Of a DNA stretch of 64,000 nt, positions 1 to 11,695 are shown piece after piece. The notes beneath the pieces are model-generated. The model had not been told where the DNA came from and did not search any database. It worked only from the letters and a program-made list of their open reading frames with translations. The stretch is taken from positions 13,503,818 to 13,567,817 of the forward strand of contig NC_058162.1 of assembly GCF_020080835.1 (NCBI RefSeq), given 5' to 3'. This stretch comes from Cotesia glomerata (Eukaryota > Arthropoda > Insecta > Hymenoptera > Braconidae). The stretch's first letter is position 1. The number at the start of each line of letters is the position of its first letter. The position numbers and the translations under genes were made by a program.

Positions 1-272
1 TTTTTTTTTTTTTTTTTTTTTTTCTTCTCTTAAGGGGGGGGGGGGAATTGTTTTTACGGATTCTAGGTATAGTTGTTTGGCCTGGATATGTGGTGACTCG
101 ACGCAGCGTCATACTAAAACTCGACACTAACACTCCTACCCACTAAACCCTAAACCCCTTTTCCTTCTTTCCTCTAATCCCTCATGGAAACCGCCGTCAG
201 GCATTACTTCGTGAAGGGTGGATCTAGCTACTGCTCTTCCTTCTGGTGGCTAAGGTGTTAACTACCTTCCTT

Positions 273-3250
273 CTATCTTCTGCTATTTGCTCTTTTTCTT
301 TTGGTGGAACGCAAGTCTTTAAGGACTTCTGTTGCAAATGTGTTGGTAGCGTTCCAGGCAGCTTCTGATGACAACATTGCTTCCAATAGTGAATCTGGTT
401 GCATTCTCTGGTTCAGAATTCTCTCCAGTTCTTCAGGCTGTGGATCGAAACGAGGACATACAAAGAAGACGTGCTCCGCGTCTTCAGCAGCTCCTGGGCA
501 GGACGGGCACTCCGAAGAGTCATCGTGCTTGAAAAGGTGTAGATACTCTCAAAAACACCCATGTCCTGACAACATCTGCGTAGGATAGTAATTGACCTCA
601 CCTTGATTCCGGTTGAGCCAAATGTCGATCCGAGGTATGAGACGCTGCGTCCACCTACCCTTCTCTGCAGCATCCCATTGCAGTTGCCATCGGCCTATGC
701 TCTTCTGCCGTTCTTCAATTCTAAGTTCTTCAGGGCTCAGTGCAGTTGACCTTTTTCGTTGGTAAAGGGCTCGTCTCTTCTCTGCTAGAACACTAAGAGG
801 TAGGGTTCCGGCAATGATGCACACTGTTTCTTCTGATATAGTGCGGAAGGCACTAGCTACTCGTAGGGCACTATGTCGATATATTGGTCCAGCTTTTCTC
901 TATGATTCCTGGGTTTCCAGTGCATCAGCCCAAATGGATATTCCGTAAGTGAGCACTGATGTGACTACTGATGTCAATAGTAGCCTCCTGCTCTGCATTG
1001 GGCCTCCGATGTTAGGCATCAGCCGTGCGAGACTAGCCCTCACTACTGACGCTTTGGCACTGACATGTTCCACCTGCTGCTTGATGTTGAGTCGTGCATC
1101 CAGCATCACTCCTAGATAACGGATATATGCTGTGATGTGATTTCTTGTTCTCGGACTCTCAACTTGATGGTTTCTACCGTTTTTCTGCTGGTGATGAGCA
1201 CTGCCTCGGTTTTATGCTTGGCTAGTTGCAAGTTCATCATGTCCATCCACAAATTGACTCGTCTGAATGTAATATCAAATGCCATTTCTATCTCTTCGAG
1301 GTGCTTTGCGACAATCACGACAGCTACGTCATCCGCATATGCTACAAGTTTGACTCCCGTAGGCAATGCTATTCTCAAGAGGCCATCATACATGATGTTC
1401 CATAGCAGAGGACCTAAGACTGATCCCTGTGGCACTCCTCCGGAGATTTCGTACACTTCCGTACCATTTGTCGTGTCATATTTCAGGAGCCTGTTCGTGA
1501 ATTAGCTCGCTACTATTCTGCGAAGGTATCCTGATATGTTTTTTTCTTATAGAGCCCGCATAACGCAGTCCCAGTTAGCGTAGTTAAAGGCATTCTTGAT
1601 CTCCAAAGCAGCCACCAAGCAGTATTTCTTCTTTCCACCCTTCCATCTCGTTCCGGCGATTGCATCCTTGGCTATATCAACAACCAATTTGATAGCATCC
1701 AGAGTTGACCGTCCTTTTCGGAAACCAAACAGGTTTTCTGCTAGAAGTAGATCGACTAAAGCCTCTATTCTCTGATGAATTATGCGCTTGAATATCTTGC
1801 CAGCCGTGTCTAACATGCAGAAGGGTCAGTAGGATGACGGTTCTTCCGGCGGCTTTTTCCCCTTCGGAAGTAACACTAGCCGTTGCTGTTTCCACTTCTG
1901 GGAAAAAGTCCCTTCCTTTAGGCATGTATCGTAAACGTCCAGGAATAATGTCGGTGCTGCCCTAAGGATTGATTTCAGGGCAATATTAGGAATTCCGTCC
2001 AATCCCGGCGCCTTATTATTCCCTACTCGATTTCCTGCTTCTATCAACTCGTCCAACGTGATAGTTGGGATGTCTTCAGAATTGAGCTGCTCCAACTTGT
2101 AGGTGACTATCGGCTATTCGGGAAACAACGTAGTACAAATCTTCTCTAGGAGTTGTGGACACGTAGGTGATGGCATTGGTTGGCATTTCAATCGGGTGAT
2201 AACCACCTTATTCGGTCTGCCTCATGGATCTTCCTCGACTTCTGCGACCAGTTCCTTCCAGCAACGTCTTTTGCTTTCTTTGATGGCTCTGTTCAGTTCT
2301 CGACGGGCCTTTTTATACTCTGCCAACAGCTCTGCGGAGTTAGATCGTCTGTAGCCACGCTGAGACTTTCTTCTTTTTTTAAGACACTTTGAGCATAGAA
2401 TGCTAATGTGATCGTTCCACCAGTGCACTGAAGGTCTTGAATTTATGCGACGTTTCCGAGACATACTAGCGTCGCAAGCCTGGGTGACTCTTCTCATTAG
2501 TTCCTTGGTCTTCTCTTCAGCAGTTTCTACGATGATCGGATTGCAGTCTAAGGCTACTACTAAAGCAGTGGGGTCGAGAGACTTAACTTTCCACCCAACC
2601 GCGCTAGCGCTCCTGTTGTCTCTTGTTAGTTTCTGGCCAGTTGATATTTCCCATAGTATCGCACTATGGTCGCTGGCTGTATAGATGTTCAATACTTTCC
2701 AAGGAAAACATCTTCGAGCTAAGCAACTGCTGACAAATGTAAGGTCAACAGTTGAGTTTGCCTCTGTCTTAGTATACGTTGGCGTGTCACCGGTGTTAAG
2801 AAGGATCACATCCAGTGTGGCCATTGCCTCGAGAAGTGCTTTTCCACGTGTATTGGTGAACTTGCTGCCCCAGTCTGCTGCACAGGAATTGAAGTCACCA
2901 GCTATTGCCACGGGAAAGTGTTTTCTTGCGTCCTCAGTTAGCCGATCAAGGAAGTCTTCAAAATGCTCATTAGAGAGACTAGGTGGTGCATAGCAACTGT
3001 AGAAGCGGAGACCATCTACCCATGCTGCTACGAAGCCAGCTTCTTTATTGTTGACTGTTCTCTGAAAAGGACATTTACCGCAGGACCAGATGACGGCTTT
3101 GTTAGTGCTGTCGGATTCCAAGGGTTCGTTACTCAGGTGTCTATAAGTCTCACTTATAAGTGCTACTTCTTGCTCTCATTCACGCACAGTTTGCATGAGC
3201 AGGTCATGCGCAGCCTCACAATGATTGAAGTTGACCTGCAATATCTTCAT
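273..3250 (-). pseudogene. ORF2 (APE endonuclease + reverse transcriptase) of R1-clade copy A
   Basis: This is the polyprotein for target-primed reverse transcription. Reading 5' to 3' on the minus strand, the ATG is at 3250-3248 and an in-frame TGA follows about 25 codons later. The apurinic-like endonuclease follows (3121-2600), with the AGDFNS metal/phosphate motif and the SDHSAI catalytic Asp-His near its end. The RT domain starts at about 2095 with a KAPGLDGIPN motif. A frameshift near 1820 splits the fingers; FGFRKGRST, GVPQGSVLGPLLW and the active site AYADDVAVV follow (about 1345-1320). The C-terminus carries a Cys/His knuckle (about 510-440), typical of R1-clade proteins. The ORF ends at 273-275. 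At least three frame changes plus stops make it non-functional. Confidence 0.85.
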
Positions 3251-4376
3251 GTGCTAGGCTTCGTTATCATCTGGAGCGCTTCTTGGAAGACGGGGCATTT
3301 ATTCGTGCCTGCATGGTGAGGCGATTTTTCTACGCCGTGCTGTTCAATACACAGTGCACATTTAACTGGATTTTTACAATCAGCAATTTTGTGTCCTTCT
3401 TTTCCGCACATTATGAAGTGCTTAGACCGGTTAACTTCGCTTTGGCACTGAGATCCGAAGTACCCAAAGTGCCAGCATTTAAAGCATTGTATGAGTCTCT
3501 TCGTTGCTCTCATTCGGCAATTGACCCAGTCGATCCTTATTTTGCAGTTTCCCTCCAGTAACTTTTGTGCTGCAACGGCTGGTAGTAACACTGTGGCTGT
3601 CTGTGTACCCTTAAAGGCTTTACGGATCTTGATTGCCTCTAGTGGGATTTCACAAGGTTCTCCAGCTTCCCTCTTTAGAGCGGTCTGAACATGCTCTTTC
3701 GTCGAATCGTCATCGACGTCTCGGATCTTGATGGTCTCCTGTGGTCCTTTGCAGATCACTTTGGCCTCCTCCTTAAGGATGTCTAGGATCGTCTTTTGGA
3801 GGGCTTGGCCTTTGTCAGTGCTCTATCTCGAAATCGTAATCAACAAGTCGCCACTTCTGGTCTTGTTGCTGTTATCTACCGTTGAACGAACCTGCTCATC
3901 TGAGACGTCCTGCTTCATGCGACGCAGAATCTCGGCATATTTTGATTTCTCGGCCGGGCGGATGATCAGTGCGTCGAGTCTGATTCATTTGCGTGGTTTT
4001 TTCCGCTTTGGCTCTGACCTGGGCTCCTTCGGTGGCTGCTTTGAGAGTTGCTCTCTAGCTAGCTTCCTCTTTTCCTTCTCAGACTGTACTTTTTCCCATT
4101 CAGTCGCCTTCTTAAGTTCGTCGCCCTGCCCTGGCAGTCGTTGGGGAGGGCTTTTTTTTAAGTCCTTCTTCTTTGTGACTTTGTCGGTTGGCTCTGGCGA
4201 ATTTCGGTCCTTTCTCTTTTCAGGCCTTGTGTCAGTTTCACTTTTGTCCTCAGCAGCAGATTCGCCGTCACCGTCGGCTCCAGTGTCCATTGCTTCTTTT
4301 GTCTCAATTTCTGATTGAATGCGTCGTCATGATGACTGCCATTCCTCGTCCAGTTTTTTAAATCTTCCAAGAGCAT
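3247..4376 (-). pseudogene. ORF1 (gag-like, CCHC zinc knuckles) of R1-clade copy A
   Basis: This encodes the RNA-binding nucleocapsid-like protein of the retrotransposon. The N-terminal third (about 4290-3985) is highly charged, rich in Lys, Glu, Pro and Ser. The C-terminal part (3759-3247, 170 residues) has the Cys/His spacing of consecutive CCHC knuckles (starts CFKCWHFGYFGSQC, then CGKEGHKIADC, then CALC), the hallmark of R1/I/Jockey-type ORF1 proteins. The reading frame changes between about 4290 and 3759, so the ORF is broken by indels and stops. Its stop codon TGA (3247-3249) overlaps the ORF2 start ATG (3248-3250) as ATGA, an arrangement compatible with termination-reinitiation translation of ORF2. 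The exact start is uncertain. Confidence 0.8.
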
Positions 4377-4390
4377 TGACTACACCGGTT

Positions 4391-6458
4391 GTCTTACCAT
4401 TTGTGATTGTATCGTTAGTGAAATCTTTAGGGAAATTTTTTGTACATTTTCCATCTGACATGCAACGCGATGAACGATTAAAAGTACCGCATGGGCCATG
4501 AATCAAGTTTGCTGTAACAATATCAAACAGCAATTGATCAGTAGACGGATCGGAATTTCTGCAGAAATTATATTATCTATTTCTTCAGGACGGATTTTGT
4601 CGATTAACCATACCAAAATGTGGGCACGATGTAATCCTCGCTTTTGCTACTCAACCGAATACAGCAAGCAACGTGTAGGACCGAATACATGTGATTTAGT
4701 AATAAAATTTATTAATGACTTTAGCTTTTGTCTAAACACACGTGCTGTAATGTCATGACGATGTATTGCATTTTGGCCAGGCAACAGCAAAGATGTAATC
4801 TCTGGCCATTTTGGATTACATGTGAACGTGATAAATAAACACGGTCGCCCATATTTGCGCACAAAAGTCAGAGCATCCTGTATATACTCTTGCATATGAC
4901 GTGGACTGCCTACGTCCGATGATGGTAGAATGAAAGAGTTACCAATTTCGGCGGCGTCGGCGTTGTTGACAATAGCGTCTCGCAAGTGAATGTACTCTTT
5001 TATACGTAGCTTGAGTTGATTATATCGTGTCGTAATCGTTTATAAGTGTCGTAGTCGTTCGCCTTCTATCTTCGCGTACATGTCGACCATGAATTGTTGA
5101 CAAAGCTCTCGAAATTGTACAATGACGTTATCCAGCCCGCGTCTAATGATCAATCTATACGCATTCTAATTCTTCGAGCTAACGTTCTTTTTTGTTTCGG
5201 CTCCTGTAATAATATATTCATAAATATTGATTTAAGTTAATTGCGTTTAATAATTTATTTGTTTTGTTAAAAGTGTAATAATCGAATTCATAATAAATGA
5301 AGTACCTGATACAGGATCTCGTTGTTTAATATTTATGCTATATCCGTCTTGTCCCTTCCAGAAGGAAATTAGCGGATATTGGAGAGCGTCATATGAACGA
5401 TGTGTATCAGCAATGAACTGAAGATTATTATTTCTCCTACGAATCACAATTTCTCTTGCACCTGTACGATCGCCAACCATGATTCCAGCAACATCGTCAG
5501 CAGCAGGTGCATTGAATCTACAAATGTGTTCTCCAGCTGGTGTTTTATCAGGATTAATAACAATAGCGTGATTATCGCTTTCGAATTTGTGCAAGTGGGA
5601 TTTGAATATTTTCAATAATCCATTATGCTCATTCAATAGAGCATCCAGCTCGCTGACGATGCGTCTAGCAAAGAATGGATCAAGGTTATTGTAGCCACAA
5701 CGTGTATCCACCCGATTGGCTAGTGCGCTTCCGGAGTCCTCGCCGCCCATAAAGTAGATTTGTAAAAATTTATGTGGTTCGTTTGGCATTGGCAGCAATG
5801 AGCCTATTTTATGATAAACTTGGCCTCTGATTTTAAATGTAGAATTGTATTGTTGACTATTTGCATTAGTATTTTGAACTTTTTCTGTTGCTTCGAACGA
5901 TGTCATTTGAAAACATGAGTTAAATGTTCGAATGGACTTCAGGAACACGTTAGAATCTGGATCTGTGCCGATAAGCAAACCGTTCAATGGTTCCGGTGGT
6001 GTTTCAATTACAGGTAGTTGTACCTTCCCTGACGCGCAACACATCCCGGTTGGTTCATTTTTTAATTTCAAAGCATGTCAATACGGGCATTCTTTGTCCA
6101 TAGCACCAATCACTACTTTTGAATGAGCATAATATTCAATATCGGGCTTATACTAGAATGCTAGACGCAGAAATGATGTAGCTACAAATGCTCGATGTGC
6201 CTGTTGGCGTTGTTGGTCATTCGCTCTGCGTAAATTGACAGTAAAACGGTGTGATTGTCGTTGTTCTAATCTCATGACTTCATTGCGTTCAGCTCGTGTA
6301 TCGTCTGATTGTTCTCGACGCAATTGCGCCATTCTCACACGCACTCCAGTATTTTCTTCCTGAACTTGTTCTTCGGTTCTTTGGGCTCTTCTATTTTGAA
6401 TGCTTCTAGATTTATTTGTATCACGGCTCAAATTGGCCCCTTTGTCTTTTGTTGGCAT
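4391..6458 (-). pseudogene. Helitron RepHel protein, N-terminal part (decayed)
   Basis: These minus-strand remnants match the N-terminal portion of Helitron replication/helicase proteins. The order is: a basic Arg/Glu/Gln-rich start (6458-6153); a Cys-containing segment (about 6110-6040) in which a Cys codon is replaced by TGA; a long conserved segment (6071-5247); and the 'Helitron-like N' block CLFITFTCNPKWPEITSLL (about 4870-4785), which is diagnostic. Further on comes an HGPCG...CMSDGKCTKNFPKDF Cys-rich block (about 4500-4430). Stops and frameshifts separate these blocks. The Rep HUH catalytic motifs and the helicase lie beyond the point where R1 copy A begins and are not in the window. 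Proteins of this type carry out rolling-circle transposition. This copy is inactive. Confidence 0.85.
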
Positions 6459-7183
6459 TGTTCACTATACAATACAAAACACACATGAATAGAACTGATT
6501 GAATTATTTAATTATTTTATTAATCAGTTATTTTATCTTTGATTACATTAAATATACCTGTAAAAACTAGATAGTTTCACGAAAGCAAGAAATTTTATGT
6601 TTCTTAGTTATATCGAAAATACATATTGTTAGAAATAGTGAAAAAAAAATTCTGTCGACGTTAGAGCTCTAATAAGTAAACACAAAAAAAAATTACCCAA
6701 TTGTAATAAAAATCTAACTTTCACCGAATTCGTTTTTTACCATTCCCAACAATATTTTCGTTATAAATAAGAAAGAATAATTATTGATTTTATAATAAAC
6801 GTAAAAAATAATTTATACTTACAACTCAATAGCCGTTGTTTGCGGGAACTCGTGACACGTGTTGAGTATTTCAGAGGTTATGTAAGTTACTTAATTAACT
6901 GATCGTGCGATTTACACTCAAAATTAATAATTTGATTAGTTATTAATAATTAATTATATTTAGTAATATTAGTCATTAATAAATAAATAATAAAGTTACT
7001 CGAGAATATATTTGATATGAGAGTTACACTGAGATAGTAAAAATGTTTAACTACTACGCTTGAAGCATAAACACTAATAATAGCCGAAAACTTTAGAGGT
7101 AACATCCTTACTCCGTGCTGTTTACAGGGTGAGAAGTGACACTGCTAGACACATGGAGGGGATAACTTACCAAGTGATAATGA
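6459..7183. other. AT-rich non-coding stretch upstream of the Helitron remnant
   Basis: There is no supported gene here. It should contain the 5' non-coding part and the 5' end of the Helitron (oriented minus, so its 5' end lies toward 7000), but I could not fix a TC-start terminus. The sequence is mostly A/T, with runs of TTAATAA-type words around 6900-7000. Confidence 0.5.
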
Positions 7184-7299
7184 TTGATGTTATCGAGCGG
7201 GATAGAAAATGATAAAATTATGAAAATGACTATTAAAAAGCAAGGGTTGGTGATAAAAAAGTACAATTTTAGAGCCATATTAAAGCAAATTTTTAAGGG

Positions 7300-7428
7300 A
7301 GTTTGGAAAGAACGGATAGGGGAAAGGGGGGACCTACTCAGTGGGAATTTTTCCGTAATTGAAAAAATAATCAGACAGCCCAGGCTGGGAATCGAACCCA
7401 GATCTCTCGGTTACGCGCCAAGGGCTCT
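7300..7428 (-). mobile_element. Truncated tRNA-derived SINE
   Basis: On the plus strand GGAATCGAACC (7388-7398) is the exact reverse complement of an RNA polymerase III B box (GGTTCGATTCC). It is flanked by bases that pair as a T-arm (CTGGG...CCCAG). Minus-strand bases further toward 7428 read TAGAGCCC, resembling the end of a tRNA D-arm. An A box is not present because the tRNA-like head is cut off at about 7428, where R1 copy B starts. Downstream on the minus strand runs an unrelated body (toward 7300), as in a SINE rather than a tRNA gene. The distal SINE end is uncertain. Confidence 0.6.
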
Positions 7429-9108
7429 AGATGAGATCAAATTGGTTGTTGCTATAGCCAAGGATGCGATCGCCGGAATGAGATGGAAGGGTAGAAAGAA
7501 GAAATACTGCTTGGTGGCTGCTCTGGACATCAAGAATGCCTTCAACGCCGCTAACTAGGACTGCGTCATGCGGGCTCTAGAAGAAAAAAACGTACCAGGA
7601 TACCTTGGCAGAATGGTAGCAAGCTACTTCACACATAAAATTCTGAAATATAACACGAATAACGGTACGGAAGAGTACGAAATCACCGAAGGAGTGCAAC
7701 AGAGATCAGTCTTAGGTCCTCTGCCATGGAACATCATGTATGATGGCCTCCTGAAAATAGCATCGCCTACGGTAGTCAAACTTGTAGCATATGCGGATGA
7801 CGTAGCTGTCGTGATCGTCGCACAGCACCTCGAAGAGATAGAAATGGCATTTGATATTACATTCAGACAAATCAATTTGTGAATGAACATGGTAAACTTG
7901 CAACTATCCAATCATAAAACTGAGGCAGTGCTCATCACCAGTAGATAAATGGTAGAAACTATCAAGTTGAGAGTCGGAGAACAAGAAATCACATCACAAC
8001 CATTTAACCGTTATCTGGGAGTGATGCTGGACGCCCGACTCAACTTCAAGCAGCATGTAGAACACGTCAGTGCCAAAGCATCAGTAGTGAGGGCTAGCCT
8101 CGCACGGCTGATGCCTTACATCGGAGGCCCAATGCAGCGCAAGAGGCTACTATTGTCATCAGTAGTGACATCAGTGCTCACTTACGGAATATCCATTTGG
8201 GCTGATGCACTGGAAACCCAGGAATCATAGAGAAAAGCTGGACCAATATATCGACAAAGTGCCCTACGAGTAGCTAGTGCCTTCCGCACTATATCAGAAG
8301 AAACAGTGTGCATCATTGCTGGAACCCTACCTCTTAGTGTTCTAGCAGAGAAGAGACGAGCCCTTTACCAACGAAAAAGGTCAACTGCACTGAGCCCTGA
8401 AGAACTTAGAATTGAAGAACGGCAGAACAGCATAGGCCGATGGCAACTACAATGAGATGCTGCAGAGAAGGGTAGGTGGACGTACCCCCTCATACCTCGG
8501 ATCGACATTTGGCTCAACCGGAATCACGGCTAGGTCAATTACTATCTTACACAGATGTTGTCAGGATACGTGTGTTTTCGAGAGTATCTACACCGCTTTA
8601 AGCACGATGATTCTTCGGAGTGCTCGTCTTGCCCCGGAGTTGCTGAAAATGCAGAGCACGTCTCCTTTGTATGTCCTCGTTTCGATCCATAGCGTGAAGA
8701 GTTGGAGACGATCCTGAACCAGTGAATGCAACCAGATTCACTAGTGGAAGCAATGTTGTCATCAGAAGCTGCCTGGAACGCTACCAACACGTTTGCAACA
8801 TAAATCCTTAAAGACTTGCGTTCCACCGAAAGAAGAAGAGCAAATTTTAAAAGATAGAAGGAAGGTAGTTAACACCTTAGCCACCAGAAGAAAGATCAGT
8901 ATCTAGATCTTCCCCTCACGAAGTCATGCCTGACGGCGGTTCCCATGAGAGATTAGAGGAAAGAAAAAAGGGGTTTAGGGTTTAGTGAGTAAGGGCGTTA
9001 GCATCGAGTTTTAGTATGACGCTGCGTCGAATCTTTACATATCCAGGCGAAACAGCTACGTTTGGAATCTGCAATAAAGATTCTTCCCTCTGGAAAAAAA
9101 AAAAAAAA
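7429..9108 (+). mobile_element. R1-clade non-LTR retrotransposon, copy B (5'-truncated, inactive)
   Basis: This copy lies in the opposite orientation to copy A and is closely related to it. It begins inside the RT domain (KLVVAIAKDAIAG at about 7438) and continues through GPLPWNIMYDGLL and AYADDVAVVIV (about 7785-7815), then the thumb and the C-terminal Cys/His region. The 3' UTR follows, including a stretch near 8890-9060 also seen in copies A and C, and an A run at 9094-9108. In-frame stops (for example 7557-7559, 7879-7881, 8228-8230) and frame changes inactivate it. The 3' end abuts a CA/ACAT microsatellite. The 5' truncation point coincides with the SINE fragment. Confidence 0.9.
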
Positions 9109-9138
9109 CACACACACACACACACATACGCACATACA
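9109..9138. repeat. CA / ACAY microsatellite at the 3' end of R1 copy B
   Basis: A CA dinucleotide run grades into ACAT/ACGC/ACAG words. It immediately follows the poly-A tail of copy B, as expected if the element integrated in a pre-existing ACAY repeat. Confidence 0.9.
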
Positions 9139-9242
9139 GACACCATCGCAGGAATAGTCAGGGAAGCCTCCTAGGACCTCGAAACGTCGAGATTCGATTC
9201 AAAACTCGATTTTCGTAAAACGGGGTGAAAACAATAACTTCC

Positions 9243-9805
9243 CGATTTTTCGCAAAATATCAAAAATTATAAGTAATAGCTCAAATTCTATAAAAGATTC
9301 TGAAAGAGCAGAAAATTTTATTAAAAAAGTTCTCGGCTCCCGAAATTGTAGCTCCAATGTTTATAACTTTAATTAAGCGTTGAAAATCGGCTTTTGTGCG
9401 GCAGTTTCGGCATGCGCGCGCCACCACTCTAGTGAGCGTAGTTAATAAATAATTTTTTTAAGCTATTAAATATTAATTAAAAAATTTGAAAAAATTTTGG
9501 TGTCATCTAGACACTTGAAACAATTTGATTCCGCGGTAATAAATGTTGAATCACCATTTTTCAAAAAATTATTAAATTGTTAATTAACATTTTTTGTACG
9601 GGTTTTTGTTGTCATAAATGAGGGTATAAAAGTTTAAATAAAGAATCTATAAATTTTTTGTGTCTTGAAGCTCTTTTTATAAACATATTTAACGATATGG
9701 CGTTATAAAAGTTTATAAAACATTTTTATTTTATTAATTATCAATTTTTAAACAATAAAAAAATTAAAAATTTAAATAATGTATGTTCAATAATTTTTTT
9801 TTTTT
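9243..9805 (+). repeat. Inverted repeat arm (left), paired with 20345-20895
   Basis: This stretch recurs in reverse complement at 20345-20895. Shared landmarks include the segment with GCATGCGCGCGCCACC followed by CTCTAGTGAGCG (about 9410-9440), CATCTAGACACTTGAAACAA (about 9505) and GATTCCGCGGTAATAA (about 9526). Similarity is high but with scattered changes, so the copies are not young. The arms could be the terminal inverted repeats of one DNA element later enlarged by the BEL/Pao insertion, or two independent opposite-orientation copies of one repeat. Confidence 0.75.
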
Positions 9806-10444
9806 AAGTCGCCCAATATTCTAGAAAAGAAAACTAAATGAACAAAAAAATGACTTGGGAGGTGACTCTTCGCCTCCCAAGCCACCCGCAGCTTTTCCTC
9901 AGGCTGGGTTAGTGCGAGATTTTGGACGCCAGTTGTTGTTCTTTTAACTAGGAAAACAACAAACCTTTCGATTTTCAGGGCCGATCTGCAGGTGTTCAGG
10001 GGAAGATAAAGAATAGACTAATATTATGAAAGAAAGGAGGATGTAATTTACGTAAATTAAATTATTAATCAATCAACAAATATTAATAATAAAAGAAATA
10101 AATTATTTATTTAAAAGACCAGAAGTAACTTAAAACTAAGTCCAGTGCCAAATTTCTTAGCCGGATGGACTATATAACAATAATAATAATAATCTTGCCG
10201 CGTCCAAATGTTAATTATTTATCTAAATCCTGAGTAGACCGTTTATTTACGATGATGTTGATTAAAAAATAGAAATTATATCTAATAATATTGAACAGAG
10301 ATATACCCGAAATCCCCAGTCGGGTTATCTCGACAAAAGATAATAAAAATAAATAAATACTCGCTGACTAAATTAATTAATACCGGCTTTTAATACCAAT
10401 TTGTTCGTCAGGAGACAACGCGATGCGTGGTTAATAAAATGGCT
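9806..10444. other. Non-coding flank of the first BEL/Pao element
   Basis: No coding sequence is supported. A 9-bp perfect stem (CTTGGGAGG / CCTCCCAAG) with a 10-nt loop lies near 9861-9888. The rest is unclassified. Together with 17821-18297 this forms the pre-insertion target of the BEL/Pao element and may itself be part of another repeat. Confidence 0.4.
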
Positions 10445-10449
10445 CAACT

Positions 10450-11335
10450 TGTTTTATAATGTTAATCTATTTTCGTCATTTTCATTTTTTATAACAATTT
10501 TCGTATTAGTATAAATTTTCAGTCTCCAATATTGTGAGATTTATGATACCCTCATATCTAACATACTTTTTGTTTAGTTTATCTTTTTTAGCTTGCCATA
10601 ACTTATGTATTTTGCTTTATTACCTTCTAAACTTAGTTTTGTACAATTGTAAATTTAAGCGGTAATGAGATTCGGCTTCGTTTTATTTACAACTTTATCC
10701 TCTGCTCTAAGGTCTTCTAATCCTTCTATTGTGAAATATTTTTTCCCAAAACACATCTGTTTTTTAGTGTTTTACTACTTTGGTTTCTACCTCGGTTTGG
10801 AGTATTAGTTATTTGTACATCGGTGCGTCATATTGGCATTTAGTTGTCTAAGTCCTTTCTCTCTCTCTAGTTATGAGATCTCTCTCTAACTTACTCTCGA
10901 TGTTTTCTTTTTTGCTCGAGTACTTACCTGTACACCCACTTTTCTTAAATTACCAATCAAGGGTCTCGTATCTCTTTTACTCCACCCATTACCCCTAGAA
11001 GATCTTAGCAGTACGAAAAATTTGGAACTTGTCACTAAGTTCAACTTCTGATTAGAAAATCAGTTCCTCTTAGCAGAGCACCGTAATAGCATCTAGTATT
11101 TTCTTGTCCAAGACGTACCGTCTTATTACCGTTTGAATTACTTTATAATTTTGTTAATTTGTCTCACATTTAATATTTTTATAAGTAAATTCCTACTACA
11201 TTCTTATATAAATTCATACAAAATAAATTATTAGTAGAACGTTAATTTGATCTACTAACTTTATCAAATAATGTAACCTGGAGCTTACAACTCCGAATTC
11301 CCAATTTTAGTTATACATTTTTGATAATAAATACA
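10450..11335 (+). repeat. 5' LTR of BEL/Pao element 1
   Basis: This LTR is 886 bp, TG...CA, and pairs with 16932-17815. It should carry the promoter and polyadenylation signal. Several AATAAA-like words lie near its end, but I cannot fix the R region from sequence alone. It has a (CT)n stretch near 10857-10870 that is 2 bp longer than in the 3' copy. Confidence 0.95.
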
Positions 11336-11353
11336 TGGTCTCTCGAGCCGGAT
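11336..11353 (+). promoter_or_regulatory. Primer binding site of BEL/Pao element 1
   Basis: TGGTCTCTCGAGCCGGAT begins at the first base after the 5' LTR. Its complement ends in CCA and fits the 3' end of a tRNA with a CCGGCTCGA T-arm, consistent with tRNA-Tyr as I recall its 3' end. The second BEL/Pao element (45225) uses nearly the same site. Confidence 0.75.
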
Positions 11354-11695
11354 ATAAGCATTAATAAACGTTGTGAACTGTGCATAAATTGTGAACAAAG
11401 TTTGTGTACAAACCGTCTGTAGTTTCGTGAAATCAACTTCACTCAAGAACCGATTCATCCCGTAGTTCCAAGGATCTCAAGGATTCAAGGATTCCAAAGA
11501 TCATCATACCAATCATCATCAGAAGTCAACGATTCAGCTGCAACCACCTTCAACAAGGTAAGTTGGTCATAAATCTATCTTAAAAATAGGCCGATTCCTA
11601 AAAATTATTCTCCTATTGTTATTAATTTCCTTCGTCATCAATATCTCCACCTCACAAATTTATCTCTTGAATATTGTATTAGTTATCCTATTAAA

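Larger units (their letters stand above)
1..4390 (-). mobile_element. R1-clade non-LTR retrotransposon, copy A (near full length, inactive)
   Basis: The element reads on the minus strand. Its poly-A tail is the T run at 1-23, preceded by a C-rich tract (G run at 36-47 on the plus strand), so the true 3' junction lies at or before the window start. It encodes a gag-like ORF1 with CCHC knuckles (4376-3247) and an APE-endonuclease/RT ORF2 (3250-273), the two-ORF layout of the R1 clade. Copies B (7429-9108) and C (about 38973-40549) are related. Both ORFs carry stops and frameshifts, so this is a dead copy. The 5' boundary near 4380-4400 is placed where Helitron-type coding gives way to gag-type coding in the same orientation, suggesting insertion into that Helitron. 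The remaining Helitron half would lie left of this window. Confidence 0.85.

Noticed and set aside
1137..1505. Plus-strand 122-codon frame opposite the R1 RT
   Set aside because: It is an antisense shadow of RT coding, and similar shadows occur opposite copies B and C.
7388..7428. Possible functional tRNA gene on the minus strand
   Set aside because: Only the T-arm/B-box part and a scrap of D-arm are present; the A box and acceptor 5' half are missing, so a truncated SINE fits better.
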